The translations under genes were made by a program, and so were the position numbers. Of a stretch of 64,000 nt of DNA, positions 20,212 to 29,651 are shown piece after piece. The stretch comes from Lachnospiraceae bacterium (lineage in GTDB: Bacteria > Bacillota > Clostridia > Lachnospirales > Lachnospiraceae): NCBI GenBank assembly GCA_021205755.1, contig JAJPWX010000046.1, positions 1 through 64,000 on the forward strand, in the 5' to 3' direction. The stretch's first letter is position 1. Each line of letters begins with the position of its first letter. The notes beneath the pieces were generated by a model. The model searched no databases. It was not told where the DNA came from and saw only the letters and a program-made list of their open reading frames with translations.

Positions 20212-21636
20212 ATGAATGATCTGACCATCAGCCTGGATGTCCATGCTTCGGTTCCTCTGTATGAGCAGATTTATCATTATATCAAGAACGAAATCCAGAA
20301 CGGAGGGCTGCCTTTCAAAGAAAGGCTGCCCTCTTCGAGAAAATTGGCAGATTATCTGCAGGTAAGCCGAACGACGGTCAATATGGCATATGACCAGCTG
20401 ATTGCGGAGGGCTTTATCGAAGCGGTGCCGCACCGGGGCTATTTTGTGTGTGATCTGGAGGGGCTTGTGCACATAAAGCCGACAATCACGCAGGCCGCAG
20501 GAGAGCCGGCATCGGGAGAAGAAGTATATCAATTTGATTTTTCTCCTCATGGTGTGGATCTGAACAGCTTTCCGCACAACGCGTGGAGAAAGCTTTCCAA
20601 AGAATTGCTGCAGGAAGAGGACAAATACATGTTCCGCCTGGGGGATCCCCAGGGGGAGAGAGAATTGCGGGAAACCATCGCGGTTTATCTGCATCAGGCG
20701 CGTGGAGTAAACGCGTGTCCGGAGCAGATCATTGTCGGCGCGGGGAATGATTTCCTGCTTCTTTTGCTGTGCAGCATGTTCGGGGGCAGCATGAAGATCG
20801 CGATGGAGAGCCCGACCTACCGCAAGGCGTATGACCTGCTTTGCAATTTTTCTAACGATGTGCGGATTGTAGAAATGGATGAATCCGGCATGCGGGTTGA
20901 TCAGCTCGAGAAAACGGGCGCCTGGCTGGCTTATGTGATGCCATCCCATCAGTATCCTCTGGGAACCGTTATGCCGGTGAAACGACGGATGCAGCTGCTT
21001 CGCTGGGCAAGCGCCGGAGGGGATGGGGAAGAACGCTATATTATTGAAGATGATTATGACAGTGAATTCCGTTACAAGGGCAAGCCGATCCCGGCGCTGC
21101 AGGGGTATGACCGGGACGACCGCGTGATTTATATCGGGACATTTTCCAAATCCATAGCGCCTTCCATCCGTGTCAGTTACCTGGTGCTTCCCATGCGGCT
21201 GATGGATTTGTACAGAGCCAGGGCGGGAAATATATCAAGTACGGTTTCCCGTGTCGACCAGATGCTGATCGCCGGATTTTTGAACCAGGGCTATTACGAG
21301 CGTCATCTGAACCGAATGCGCGCGGTATACCGCAGCCGCCACGATGTCCTGCTGGAAGAGCTGAAAGCATTCCGGGGAATTTGCCGGGTGAGAGGGGAAA
21401 ATGCGGGCGTGCATCTGCTGCTTACCTTTACGAACGGCATGACAGAGGAAGAGGCGATTCATCGTGCAGCGGCGCAGGGCGTCCGTGTTTACGGCTTATC
21501 CAGTTATTATGTTGGAGAAGCCAGAAAACCGGCGAAGGATACGGTTATTCTGGGATATGCCAACCTCTCTGAGCAGGAAATACGGGAGGCGGCCGGGCGG
21601 CTGCGGGCAGCGTGGCTGTCGACGGAAGAAATCTGA
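20212..21636 (+). CDS. MocR/PdxR-type regulator (GntR wHTH fused to class-I aminotransferase domain)
   Basis: ASVPLYEQIYHYIKNEIQNGGLPFKERLPSSRKLADYLQVSRTTV wHTH; YIGTFSKSIAPSIRVSYLVLP PLP domain; ORF opens at 20137. Confidence 0.92.
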   Translation: MNDLTISLDVHASVPLYEQIYHYIKNEIQNGGLPFKERLPSSRKLADYLQVSRTTVNMAYDQLIAEGFIEAVPHRGYFVCDLEGLVHIKPTITQAAGEPASGEEVYQFDFSPHGVDLNSFPHNAWRKLSKELLQEEDKYMFRLGDPQGERELRETIAVYLHQARGVNACPEQIIVGAGNDFLLLLLCSMFGGSMKIAMESPTYRKAYDLLCNFSNDVRIVEMDESGMRVDQLEKTGAWLAYVMPSHQYPLGTVMPVKRRMQLLRWASAGGDGEERYIIEDDYDSEFRYKGKPIPALQGYDRDDRVIYIGTFSKSIAPSIRVSYLVLPMRLMDLYRARAGNISSTVSRVDQMLIAGFLNQGYYERHLNRMRAVYRSRHDVLLEELKAFRGICRVRGENAGVHLLLTFTNGMTEEEAIHRAAAQGVRVYGLSSYYVGEARKPAKDTVILGYANLSEQEIREAAGRLRAAWLSTEEI

Positions 21637-21716
21637 GGTTTAAGAAGCGGAGAAACCGATCTTTGAGAAGCGCTGCAGGGCGGTTGCGAAATACAAAAAA
21701 AAGTGAGGTGGCCAAA

Positions 21717-22346
21717 ATGTTTTATGATGCGCTCACGGATTTCATTTTTGTGGAAGATGAGCCGCGGGAGGCGGACATTATTTTCATACCGGGAAGCTTT
21801 CGGCCGGAGCTGGCGAGGCGGGCATCCAGGCTTTATCACGAGGGATACGCTCCATATATCCTGCCTTCCGGGAAACACAGTATTACCATCGACCGTGCGG
21901 AACAATCAGAAGAGCGGAATATGACAGAGGCGGGAATGGCGCACAGCTCCGCTGCTTCGTACGGTTCTTATGTGTATGATACGGAATCGGATTTCCTTGG
22001 CGGGATTCTGCGCGAAGAAGGAGTTCCGGAGCAGGCTATTCTTCGGGAGCCGGAGGCTACCTTTACCTGGGAAAATGCGATTTATTCCAGGCGTGTGACG
22101 GACGCTGCACATCTTGTGATTCGCCGGGCAATTCTGTGCTGTAAGGCATTCCATGCCCGTCGCAGTCTCATGTACTACCAACAGCAGTTCCCCGATACTG
22201 AATTTATGGTCTGTCCGGTAGTGGTTGACGGGATCGGCCGGACCAGCTGGTATCAGACCCGGCTGGGGATTGATACCGTGCTCGGTGAAGTCGAGCGCTG
22301 CGGCGGACAGTTTCATGAAATCCTGGCGGACAGGATTACCGTTTAA
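21717..22346 (+). CDS. YdcF family protein (DUF218)
   Basis: ADIIFIPGSFRPELARRASRLYHEGYAPYILPSG ... ILREPEATFTWENAIYSR; likely start 21717 inside longer ORF. Confidence 0.85.
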   Translation: MFYDALTDFIFVEDEPREADIIFIPGSFRPELARRASRLYHEGYAPYILPSGKHSITIDRAEQSEERNMTEAGMAHSSAASYGSYVYDTESDFLGGILREEGVPEQAILREPEATFTWENAIYSRRVTDAAHLVIRRAILCCKAFHARRSLMYYQQQFPDTEFMVCPVVVDGIGRTSWYQTRLGIDTVLGEVERCGGQFHEILADRITV

Positions 22347-22480
22347 CTGAAAATATGACCGTTTAACTGAATCCTATTGAAAAAAATTTTATAACGTATA
22401 TTATGATAAAAAAGACAGACGTTACAGGATTGCTTTTGAGGTTAAATCGTTGAAAAGCAGATACAACAGGAGGTGGGGCG

Positions 22481-22849
22481 ATGGTTCGGTTTGTCATGTA
22501 CGCGGATAAAAAAGAAGATATCGATGGATATGCCAGCCTGCTGCGAGATGCAGTGCGGGAGCGCGGAGAGTGGCCGCTGATCCATACGTATGTCGGAGCG
22601 CACGAGCTGCTCCCATACTTGCATTTTGTACGCAAAAACCCCTGCCTGATTATGGTAGTAATGACCCGCGGTCAGCAGGGACGTAAGGAAGCTATGCGGA
22701 TTCGGGAAAACAACTGGGAAGCCAGAATGCTCTGGTTCTCTGATCCGGAGAACGAACCCTACTCTGATTCTATGAAGCTTACCTGTTTCGGTCGCCTTCC
22801 GGTTGAGGAAGAAGAGATAGGAGCCGTGCTCGATGCATGTGATCTTTGA
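22481..22849 (+). CDS. Small receiver-like (pseudo-REC) protein without output domain
   Basis: ~122 aa alpha/beta pattern MVRFVMYADKKEDIDGYASLLRDAV...LIMVVMTRGQQGRKEAMRIR; no other domain. Confidence 0.45.
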   Translation: MVRFVMYADKKEDIDGYASLLRDAVRERGEWPLIHTYVGAHELLPYLHFVRKNPCLIMVVMTRGQQGRKEAMRIRENNWEARMLWFSDPENEPYSDSMKLTCFGRLPVEEEEIGAVLDACDL

Positions 22850-22954
22850 TGCTTTATAGGCCGGAAACACAGTGAATAAGAAAAATATCAGAATAAAAAT
22901 CTGGGAAAAAGATAAACCTGTAATTGAAGCAGAAATCAGGATATAAACAGGAAC

Positions 22955-23248
22955 ATGACAAACAGGAAAAAGAAAGCAGGTAATGAAATGACATATAAAA
23001 AGGAATATCTGGAAGTTTTTTTAAAGAATCAGGAACGGCTCTTTGACGAACCTGTCGCTGAGACCCTGGAAGATGCGGACGAGTTTCTGGAAGAATGCAT
23101 GGCGATAGTCGTTGATAATTACAAAGAACTGAAAAAATACTTTAAAGAGAACGGCGGCGACATTTCCGGAATGACCAAAGAGGAAGTCCTGGAACAGGCA
23201 GAGGTTTTTGCATTGCCGGATGGAAAATTTCTGGTCGTCGAGGGATAA
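22955..23248 (+). CDS. Small hypothetical protein upstream of spoVAC
   Basis: 97-aa ORF with RBS-like upstream sequence; start possibly at 22988 (MTYKKEYLEVFLKNQERL). Confidence 0.6.
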   Translation: MTNRKKKAGNEMTYKKEYLEVFLKNQERLFDEPVAETLEDADEFLEECMAIVVDNYKELKKYFKENGGDISGMTKEEVLEQAEVFALPDGKFLVVEG

Positions 23249-23355
23249 CCGAATAAAAACAGGACATCCTATACTATAAGTTTATGCGCACGATCTTCGC
23301 TACAGGTGAGAATATTTGTGCGGAATCGTAAATAAAAAAGAAAGAGGATGTCATT

Positions 23356-23823
23356 ATGCCGGATATAGCAAAGCAAAAACAACAGAAAGAATACCAAAAA
23401 TATGTAAAAGAAATAACGCCGACCCACAGCCTTGCCCTGAATATGTGCAAGGCTTTTGTTACAGGCGGTGCAATCTGTGTAATTGGTCAGATCATCACAA
23501 ACTGGTGTACCTCCCTGGGAATGGAAGACCAGACAGCGGCGAGGTGGTGCTCTCTGCTCCTTGTTCTGCTCAGCGTGATCCTCACTGGATTTGGAATATA
23601 CCCCAAACTGGCAAAGTTTGGCGGCGCTGGTACGCTCGTGCCGATTACCGGTTTTGCGAATTCCGTTGCGGCTCCGGCGATCGAGTATAAGAAAGAAGGC
23701 CAGGTCTTCGGCATCGGCTGTAAGATTTTTACCATCGCCGGACCGGTGATTTTGTACGGGCTGTTCACCAGCTGGGTGCTGGGGCTGATTTACTGGGTGC
23801 TGAAGATGATTGGGGTGATGTGA
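23356..23823 (+). CDS. spoVAC: Stage V sporulation protein AC
   Basis: AFVTGGAICVIGQIITNW...AGTLVPITGFANSVAAPAIEYKKEGQVFGIGCKIFTIAGPVILYG. Confidence 0.9.
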   Translation: MPDIAKQKQQKEYQKYVKEITPTHSLALNMCKAFVTGGAICVIGQIITNWCTSLGMEDQTAARWCSLLLVLLSVILTGFGIYPKLAKFGGAGTLVPITGFANSVAAPAIEYKKEGQVFGIGCKIFTIAGPVILYGLFTSWVLGLIYWVLKMIGVM

Positions 23824-23993
23824 GCAGGGAAAGTTTTCTTTTTTTATTTCGAAGAAGCACCGCCGGAATGATGTGTTGATACTGCGAGTTTTCAATTGCT
23901 CAATATGTCTGCATCGGGGTGTTGGATTGAAACATTTTGTCCTTTGGTGCAACGTGGCGGAGATAATTAATAATGAGGCAGACATGATACAGA

Positions 23994-24033
23994 ATGGAAG
24001 ACATATCCTTGCGGAACAGGTCTTCCATTTTTC
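23994..24033 (+). terminator. Intrinsic terminator upstream of the Fic module
   Basis: atggaagac...gtcttccat 9-bp stem followed by ttttcatttt. Confidence 0.7.
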
Positions 24034-24128
24034 ATTTTAAGATGGCTATTTCTATCGCAATGTGTTATACTATAAAAATAAAAGATGTTTTAGGTTATGG
24101 CAAAGACGTATACAAGGAGATGATTTCA

Positions 24129-24299
24129 ATGTTAGTGAGTGCTGATAAAAAATGGGATTACGCACTTGGTATGATAAAAATAGATGGTCTGGAACCTACG
24201 GCAGAAATGAAGAAGCTTATTGAAAAGGAAAAGCATGGAGAGATGTCCATGGAGGATGTAAAAATAGCACTGGATCGCAAATATAAAATGAAACAATAG
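24129..24299 (+). CDS. VbhA-like antitoxin of Fic toxin
   Basis: 56-aa protein MLVSADKKWDYALGMIKIDGLEPTAEMKKLIEKEKHGEMSMEDVK immediately before fic; matches antitoxin VbhA layout. Confidence 0.75.
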   Translation: MLVSADKKWDYALGMIKIDGLEPTAEMKKLIEKEKHGEMSMEDVKIALDRKYKMKQ

Positions 24300-24307
24300 G
24301 AGAGAAA

Positions 24308-25072
24308 ATGCGAGACCCCTATCTTTATCCGAATTCAAATGTTTTGAAAAATCTTGCCGACTTGAGGGATCAGACTCTGTTGGACGACATGGAGGCAGAT
24401 TATACTGCCCTCAGACTTTCTGAGATTGTTACAGACATCAATTGGCTGGATTTTAATTTTCAATCTCTGTGTTACATGCATTATCTGATTTTTCAGGATG
24501 TGTACGAATGGGCTGGAAAGCCACGTATCATTAATATAGAAAAATCTGAGGCTGTGTTGGGCGATCTTTCTGTTGAATACTCTGATTGTTTTGACATTGA
24601 AAGAGATTCAGAAACTGTCTTGTCGGATATGAATGCTACTGACTGGAAAACTCTTGATCCAGAGTGTGCAACAAAACAGTTTTCTGATTCTATGTCAAAA
24701 CTCTGGAAAGTTCATCCTTTCCGGGAGGGCAACACACGTACAGTTGTTACGTTCTGTTCCCTGTTTATTGAAGCTCAGGGAATTTATATTGACAGTAATC
24801 TGTTTAAGGATAATGCAGCATATATGCGGAATGCGTTGGTAGCTTCTAATGCGATTTTTCATGACCTTGGCGATTTGCGTAAGTCTGAATATCTGGAACG
24901 AATTGTGCGGAATGCGCTTGATGAAGGTAGCCATATGCGAAATCGTGTGGAGAAACAAATTCAGAAAGCAGGAATTCCTGTATCGGATGATGTGGTTAGA
25001 AAAATTGTGTTCTGGAATCGGAAAACAGAATATGAACATACCTCACAGGAAATTAAGGAGTATTTGAAATAA
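24308..25072 (+). CDS. Fic domain protein (putative AMPylase toxin)
   Basis: Fic motif HPFREGNTRT at 24713-24742; YEWAGKPRIINIEKS flap region. Confidence 0.92.
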   Translation: MRDPYLYPNSNVLKNLADLRDQTLLDDMEADYTALRLSEIVTDINWLDFNFQSLCYMHYLIFQDVYEWAGKPRIINIEKSEAVLGDLSVEYSDCFDIERDSETVLSDMNATDWKTLDPECATKQFSDSMSKLWKVHPFREGNTRTVVTFCSLFIEAQGIYIDSNLFKDNAAYMRNALVASNAIFHDLGDLRKSEYLERIVRNALDEGSHMRNRVEKQIQKAGIPVSDDVVRKIVFWNRKTEYEHTSQEIKEYLK

Positions 25073-25114
25073 TAAATCATATTAGGATGTTACATTTTTT
25101 CTAATGTACCCCTG

Positions 25115-25246
25115 GCAGAAGGTCAAACTTTCGGAATAGGCTGCAAAATCTTTACCATTGCCGGTCCCGTAATCCTGTACGGGCTATTCACCAGCTGGGG
25201 GCTGGGATTGATTTACTGGGGGCTGAAGATGGTTGGGGTGATGTGA
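25115..25246 (+). pseudogene. Truncated spoVAC 3' remnant (44 codons including stop)
   Basis: Translates AEGQTFGIGCKIFTIAGPVILYGLFTSWGLGLIYWGLKMVGVM*, near-identical to SpoVAC C-terminus; shared downstream tgagcagggaaagttttcttttt. Confidence 0.88.
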
Positions 25247-25378
25247 GCAGGGAAAGTTTTCTTTTTATATTTCCAAGAAGCGCGCTCCCATTTTGATGTT
25301 TTGCCTGTTGATACTGGCTTTGTATGCTAAACTGTGCTCGTAGAGTTTAACGTATGGCAAATGGTGTGGATTCACTGA

Positions 25379-26545
25379 ATGTTGCTGCGGCGAGTGTGGT
25401 TGCGTTCTGGGAGTTATGTAAAAAAGGCGACTGAGAGGGAAAGTATTTTGCAATTATGGAATAGAATCTGGAAAAAAATGAATCAGGAATCCCTTTTTGC
25501 GAATGAAACACAGCGAACCGTTGTTTTGCTGCGCTGTGTTTATCTGGTTCTGATTGTATATTATGCAATTTTCTTTGTGCTGATGACTGTCTACAGTCAG
25601 ACAGAGGAAGGGATTTTCCGCATTTCATGGATTGCCATTGTGTCTATTTGCGCTACAGTATGGCTGCTTTGCCTTTCCTATCGGCAAAGAATCCGTAGGA
25701 ATCTGATACTTTTTATCGCCATGGAAATTATATGGCTGATCGGTTTTATTGCAGTGTTTGGCTGGAGTTGCGGCGCTCAGCAGATTATGTTTGTTTTGAT
25801 GGTATTGGTTTATTTTTCTTTTTATGATGCCCTTCCTCAGAAAGCAATTTTTACGGTTGGGCTTTTTCTGCTTCGTTTCATCCTCTTTGTTTTTTCACAG
25901 AAATATGGAGCGTATGCAGAGCTGCATGGCAGATTGTTAATTATCCTGCAGGTCTGGAGTTCTCTTTCTTTTTTTACATTGATGGGGATTATCTGCGGAT
26001 TTTTCAGTTCTAATATTGAAACTGCGGACAAGAATCTTGTTCTCTACAATCAGATGCTGCGGGAACAGGCCTCAACAGATCCGCTGACCGGGATCTGGAA
26101 CCGACGCCGTATGCGTACCTATCTGGCTGACAATATCCGGCAGTATCCACAGATGCCTTTTTCACTTGGAATGGGGGATATTGATCTGTTCAAGCGAATC
26201 AACGATACATATGGGCATGATTGCGGGGACGCAGTTTTGAAATGGCTTACGGATTTGCTGCAAAATACCATGGATGGAAAGGGACGGATCTGCCGTTGGG
26301 GTGGTGAGGAATTCCTTTTGTATTTTCCGGAAATGAATGGTGATGAGGCAACAAAGGTACTCATTGATTTTCTTTTGAAACTGGGAAGAACCCCTTTTCG
26401 GTGGAAAGAGGAAGAAATACATATTTCCATGACATTCGGTGTGGGAGAATATGATTTTCATTCAGAACTGGATGCACTGATCAAACAGGCAGATGAAAAG
26501 CTGTATATAGGCAAAAACAAAGGACGCAATCAGGTGGTATTCTGA
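25379..26545 (+). CDS. Membrane-bound GGDEF diguanylate cyclase
   Basis: N-terminal multi-TM region; DPLTGIWNRRRM, GDIDLFKRINDTYGHDCGD, RWGGEEF. Confidence 0.93.
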   Translation: MLLRRVWLRSGSYVKKATERESILQLWNRIWKKMNQESLFANETQRTVVLLRCVYLVLIVYYAIFFVLMTVYSQTEEGIFRISWIAIVSICATVWLLCLSYRQRIRRNLILFIAMEIIWLIGFIAVFGWSCGAQQIMFVLMVLVYFSFYDALPQKAIFTVGLFLLRFILFVFSQKYGAYAELHGRLLIILQVWSSLSFFTLMGIICGFFSSNIETADKNLVLYNQMLREQASTDPLTGIWNRRRMRTYLADNIRQYPQMPFSLGMGDIDLFKRINDTYGHDCGDAVLKWLTDLLQNTMDGKGRICRWGGEEFLLYFPEMNGDEATKVLIDFLLKLGRTPFRWKEEEIHISMTFGVGEYDFHSELDALIKQADEKLYIGKNKGRNQVVF

Positions 26546-26554
26546 GCGTCCTTG
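26518..26554 (-). terminator. Intrinsic terminator for tmRNA, overlapping the 3' end of the convergent GGDEF gene
   Basis: Minus strand caaggacgctcag-aatacca-cctgattgcgtcctttg followed by tttttgc. Confidence 0.7.
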
Positions 26555-26558
26555 CGGA

Positions 26559-26893
26559 TGGAGCAGACGGGAGTCGAACCCGTGTCCGAAAGCCGATCCA
26601 CTGTACTTCTACTATCATAGTCAGTTAATTGACATTCCCTCCGGCAGACGGCAACTGACAGTCTCCTGCTTTTAGTAGCTTCATGATACGCCCATATGCG
26701 CAAAGCTTAACATATGTCGTTTCCCGCATCGTCGATGCCTGGATCACAAAGTGCGAGTGCTCTGTGTCAGACAGCTGCCTCAGGCAGCGAGTGCTAAATT
26801 ATCTTCAGCGTTTAATTTTAATTTGTGATTTGACGCATCACCTGCGGATAGCTTCTCCAGATTCACAGCCCCCGTCGAAACCTTTACTACCCC
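26559..26893 (-). ncRNA. ssrA: Transfer-messenger RNA (tmRNA)
   Basis: Minus strand 5' GGGGTAGTAAAGGTTTCGACGGGGGC and 3' GGGTTCGACTCCCGTCTGCTCCA (acceptor stem pairs GGGGTAG/CTGCTCC); tag ORF ending ...NAEDNLALAA*; CCA not encoded. Confidence 0.95.
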
Positions 26894-27260
26894 GGGGATT
26901 CGCGCTTTCAGAACTCTTTGCAAATATGATAAATGAAAACACGAACATTGCTTTTCTCTTATAACTATAGTCTTTTCGCTCTGATTTGTCAAGAGGATTT
27001 TTTCTGATTAAAACTGCCCTTTAATTCCTCTGTTTACAAATCCCTGCGGAGCGGGTATACTAAGAAAAATCGGGAAGTGTTTGGAACGGCAGGCCGCAGT
27101 CTTACGCATTGGAACGGTTTTCACCTGTTGCTCAAAAGAATGACACAGAATTTACATATTTTCTCATAATTGCTTTCACAGGATTGTCATAATTCGATGT
27201 TACTATCAATCTAAAAGTGTACTTCGAGATATCTATCTGGCAGGAGAAAGGAGAAATCTT

Positions 27261-27938
27261 ATGGAACGTTTGAAGATACTTGTGGTGGATGATGAGAGCA
27301 GGATGCGCAAGCTGGTGCGCGATTTCCTGGTGAAGAAGGATTTTGACGTGCTGGAAGCGGAGGACGGTGCGCAGGCGATTGATATGTTTTTTGCACAGAA
27401 AGATATCGCACTGGTGATTCTGGATGTGATGATGCCAAAGATGGACGGATGGCAGGTTTGCCGGGAGATTCGGGCGTACTCGACGGTGCCGATCATTATG
27501 CTGACGGCGAAGAGCGATGAGCGGGATGAACTGCTGGGCTTTGAGCTGGGGGTGGACGAGTATATCTCGAAGCCGTTTTCGCCGAAAATCCTGGTGGCGC
27601 GTGTAGAAGCGATTCTGCGCAGGACAAGCGGTTTTTCTGCGGATGACGTTCTCCGCGCCGGAGCGATTGAGATCAATAAGGCGGCGCATGAGGTGACAAT
27701 TGATGGTAAGAATGTAGAACTCAGCTTTAAGGAATTTGAATTATTGACTTATTTTGTGGAAAACCAGGGGATTGCGCTGTCGAGGGAAAAGATTCTGAAC
27801 AGCGTCTGGAATTATGATTATTTTGGAGACGCCAGAACGATCGACACCCATGTAAAGAAGCTGCGCAGCAAGCTGGGAGACCGGGGAGACTACATTCGCA
27901 CGATTTGGGGGATGGGTTATAAATTTGAGGTGGAATAA
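27261..27938 (+). CDS. OmpR/PhoB-family response regulator
   Basis: ILVVDDESRMRKLVRDFL, LVILDVMMPKMDGWQ, C-terminal wHTH SVWNYDYFGDARTIDTHVKKLRSKLG. Confidence 0.95.
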   Translation: MERLKILVVDDESRMRKLVRDFLVKKDFDVLEAEDGAQAIDMFFAQKDIALVILDVMMPKMDGWQVCREIRAYSTVPIIMLTAKSDERDELLGFELGVDEYISKPFSPKILVARVEAILRRTSGFSADDVLRAGAIEINKAAHEVTIDGKNVELSFKEFELLTYFVENQGIALSREKILNSVWNYDYFGDARTIDTHVKKLRSKLGDRGDYIRTIWGMGYKFEVE

Positions 27939-27941
27939 CAG

Positions 27942-29555
27942 ATGAAGCATTCTTTGAGAAAGCAGCTTACGGTCATTTTTGGTGTCCTGATGGCGGTGAT
28001 GTTTCTGGCGAATTACCTGATCAATTCGTTTTTCCTGGAAAGCTTTTATTATACAAAAAAACAGGAGGTTCTGGTTGAGGCTTACCGGGTTCTGAATGAG
28101 AATATTGACACGCTGGGGAATCTGGATGAGGAATCGTCAGAGACACTGGATGTCCTTTGCAATAAAAACGGACTTTCTTATCTGGTGACGGATATGAGTT
28201 ATAATGAAGTCCTTGGTTCCAAGTCCAATTTTTATGCCAGCATTATGAAAGGCCGCTTAAATGGCTATGGTATTGGTGTGGACACAGACAATGTCACGGT
28301 GCTGGATTCGAATGACAGTTATACGATCCAGAAGAAGTACGATACGGAAATTGGCTTGAACTATCTTGAGATGTGGGGAATTCTGGATGAAGGCTTCTAT
28401 TTTATCATGCGTATTAATATAGAAGGAATCCATGACAGTGTTCAGATATCGAATGAATTTATAAAATACAGCTGCATCATTGGTGTGATTTTGACTGCGA
28501 TTCTTGTGTGGGGTGTTACCAAGGGCGTTACTCGGCCTTTGAATGAGCTGACGGAGCTCTCGAAACGTATGGCGGATCTGGATTTTAATGCAAAATATAC
28601 GAGCGGAGGTACGGATGAGATTGGGCAGCTGGGACAATGCTTTAATGAGATGTCGGAAAAGCTGGAGCAGGCCTACGCACAGCTGATGACTGCGAACAAT
28701 GAGCTTCAGCGGGATATCGCCAAAAAAGAGAAGATTGACGATATGCGGAAGGAGTTTTTGTCTAATGTGTCGCATGAGCTGAAGACTCCGATCGCTCTGA
28801 TTCAGGGATATGCGGAAGGGCTGCAGGAATGCATTAATGACGACCCGGAGAGCCGCGAGTTTTACTGCGACGTCATTATGGATGAAGCTTCTAAGATGAA
28901 TACGCTGGTGCAGAAGCTTTTGACGCTGAATCAGCTGGAGTTTGGCAATGATGAGGTAGTGATGGAGCGATTTGACCTGGCGCTGTTGATTCGCAATAAG
29001 ATGCAGGCGGTTGGGATTCTTGCGCAGCAGAAGAATGCAGAGATTCGTTACAGCGGGGAAGACTCGCTCTTCGCCTGGGGCGATGAGTTTAAAGTAGAAG
29101 AGGTTGTGAACAACTACGTGAGCAACGCACTGAACCATGTCAGCGGAGCCGGCAAGATCGAGATTACTGCAGAAATTCGCAAGGGTGAGACTCTGAAAGA
29201 TCAAAAGGTTCGTGTCACCGTATTTAATACGGGTGAACAGATTCCGGAGGAAGACATCGGGCAGATCTGGGATAAATTTTATAAAGTGGATAAGGCGCGG
29301 ACGCGAGAGTATGGCGGAAGCGGCGTGGGCTTGTCGATCGTAAAGGCGATCATGGATTCTTTCCATCAGGCTTATGGTGTAGAAAATCAGGAAGACGGCG
29401 TGGCATTTTGGTTTGAACTGCAGTGTGGTGACGCGCTGCATCACAAGGAAGAGCTGCATAATGCTTCCGGAAATGCACTGGAAAAGGAATCGGAAGTATC
29501 AGGGGTAGAAACCGATGACTCGGATGTGTGCGATGGAGAATGGAGACCTCAATAG
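27942..29555 (+). CDS. HAMP-domain sensor histidine kinase
   Basis: Two TM segments, HAMP, VSHELKTPIALIQGYAEGL H-box, GSGVGLSIVKAIM G-box. Confidence 0.94.
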   Translation: MKHSLRKQLTVIFGVLMAVMFLANYLINSFFLESFYYTKKQEVLVEAYRVLNENIDTLGNLDEESSETLDVLCNKNGLSYLVTDMSYNEVLGSKSNFYASIMKGRLNGYGIGVDTDNVTVLDSNDSYTIQKKYDTEIGLNYLEMWGILDEGFYFIMRINIEGIHDSVQISNEFIKYSCIIGVILTAILVWGVTKGVTRPLNELTELSKRMADLDFNAKYTSGGTDEIGQLGQCFNEMSEKLEQAYAQLMTANNELQRDIAKKEKIDDMRKEFLSNVSHELKTPIALIQGYAEGLQECINDDPESREFYCDVIMDEASKMNTLVQKLLTLNQLEFGNDEVVMERFDLALLIRNKMQAVGILAQQKNAEIRYSGEDSLFAWGDEFKVEEVVNNYVSNALNHVSGAGKIEITAEIRKGETLKDQKVRVTVFNTGEQIPEEDIGQIWDKFYKVDKARTREYGGSGVGLSIVKAIMDSFHQAYGVENQEDGVAFWFELQCGDALHHKEELHNASGNALEKESEVSGVETDDSDVCDGEWRPQ

Positions 29556-29651
29556 AAAATCCGTCGACCTCCTGTCTGAGAGTGACGGGAAAAGGAATGG
29601 CATTCCTGTTTGAGGAGAACAGCGAAAGGTTCTTATAGGAGAAAGAGAAAA

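Noticed and set aside
23994-24128. Extended N-terminus for the Fic antitoxin ORF starting at 23994
   Set aside because: The upstream part lies in a terminator hairpin; the ATG at 24129 with an upstream aaggag matches the VbhA-like length.
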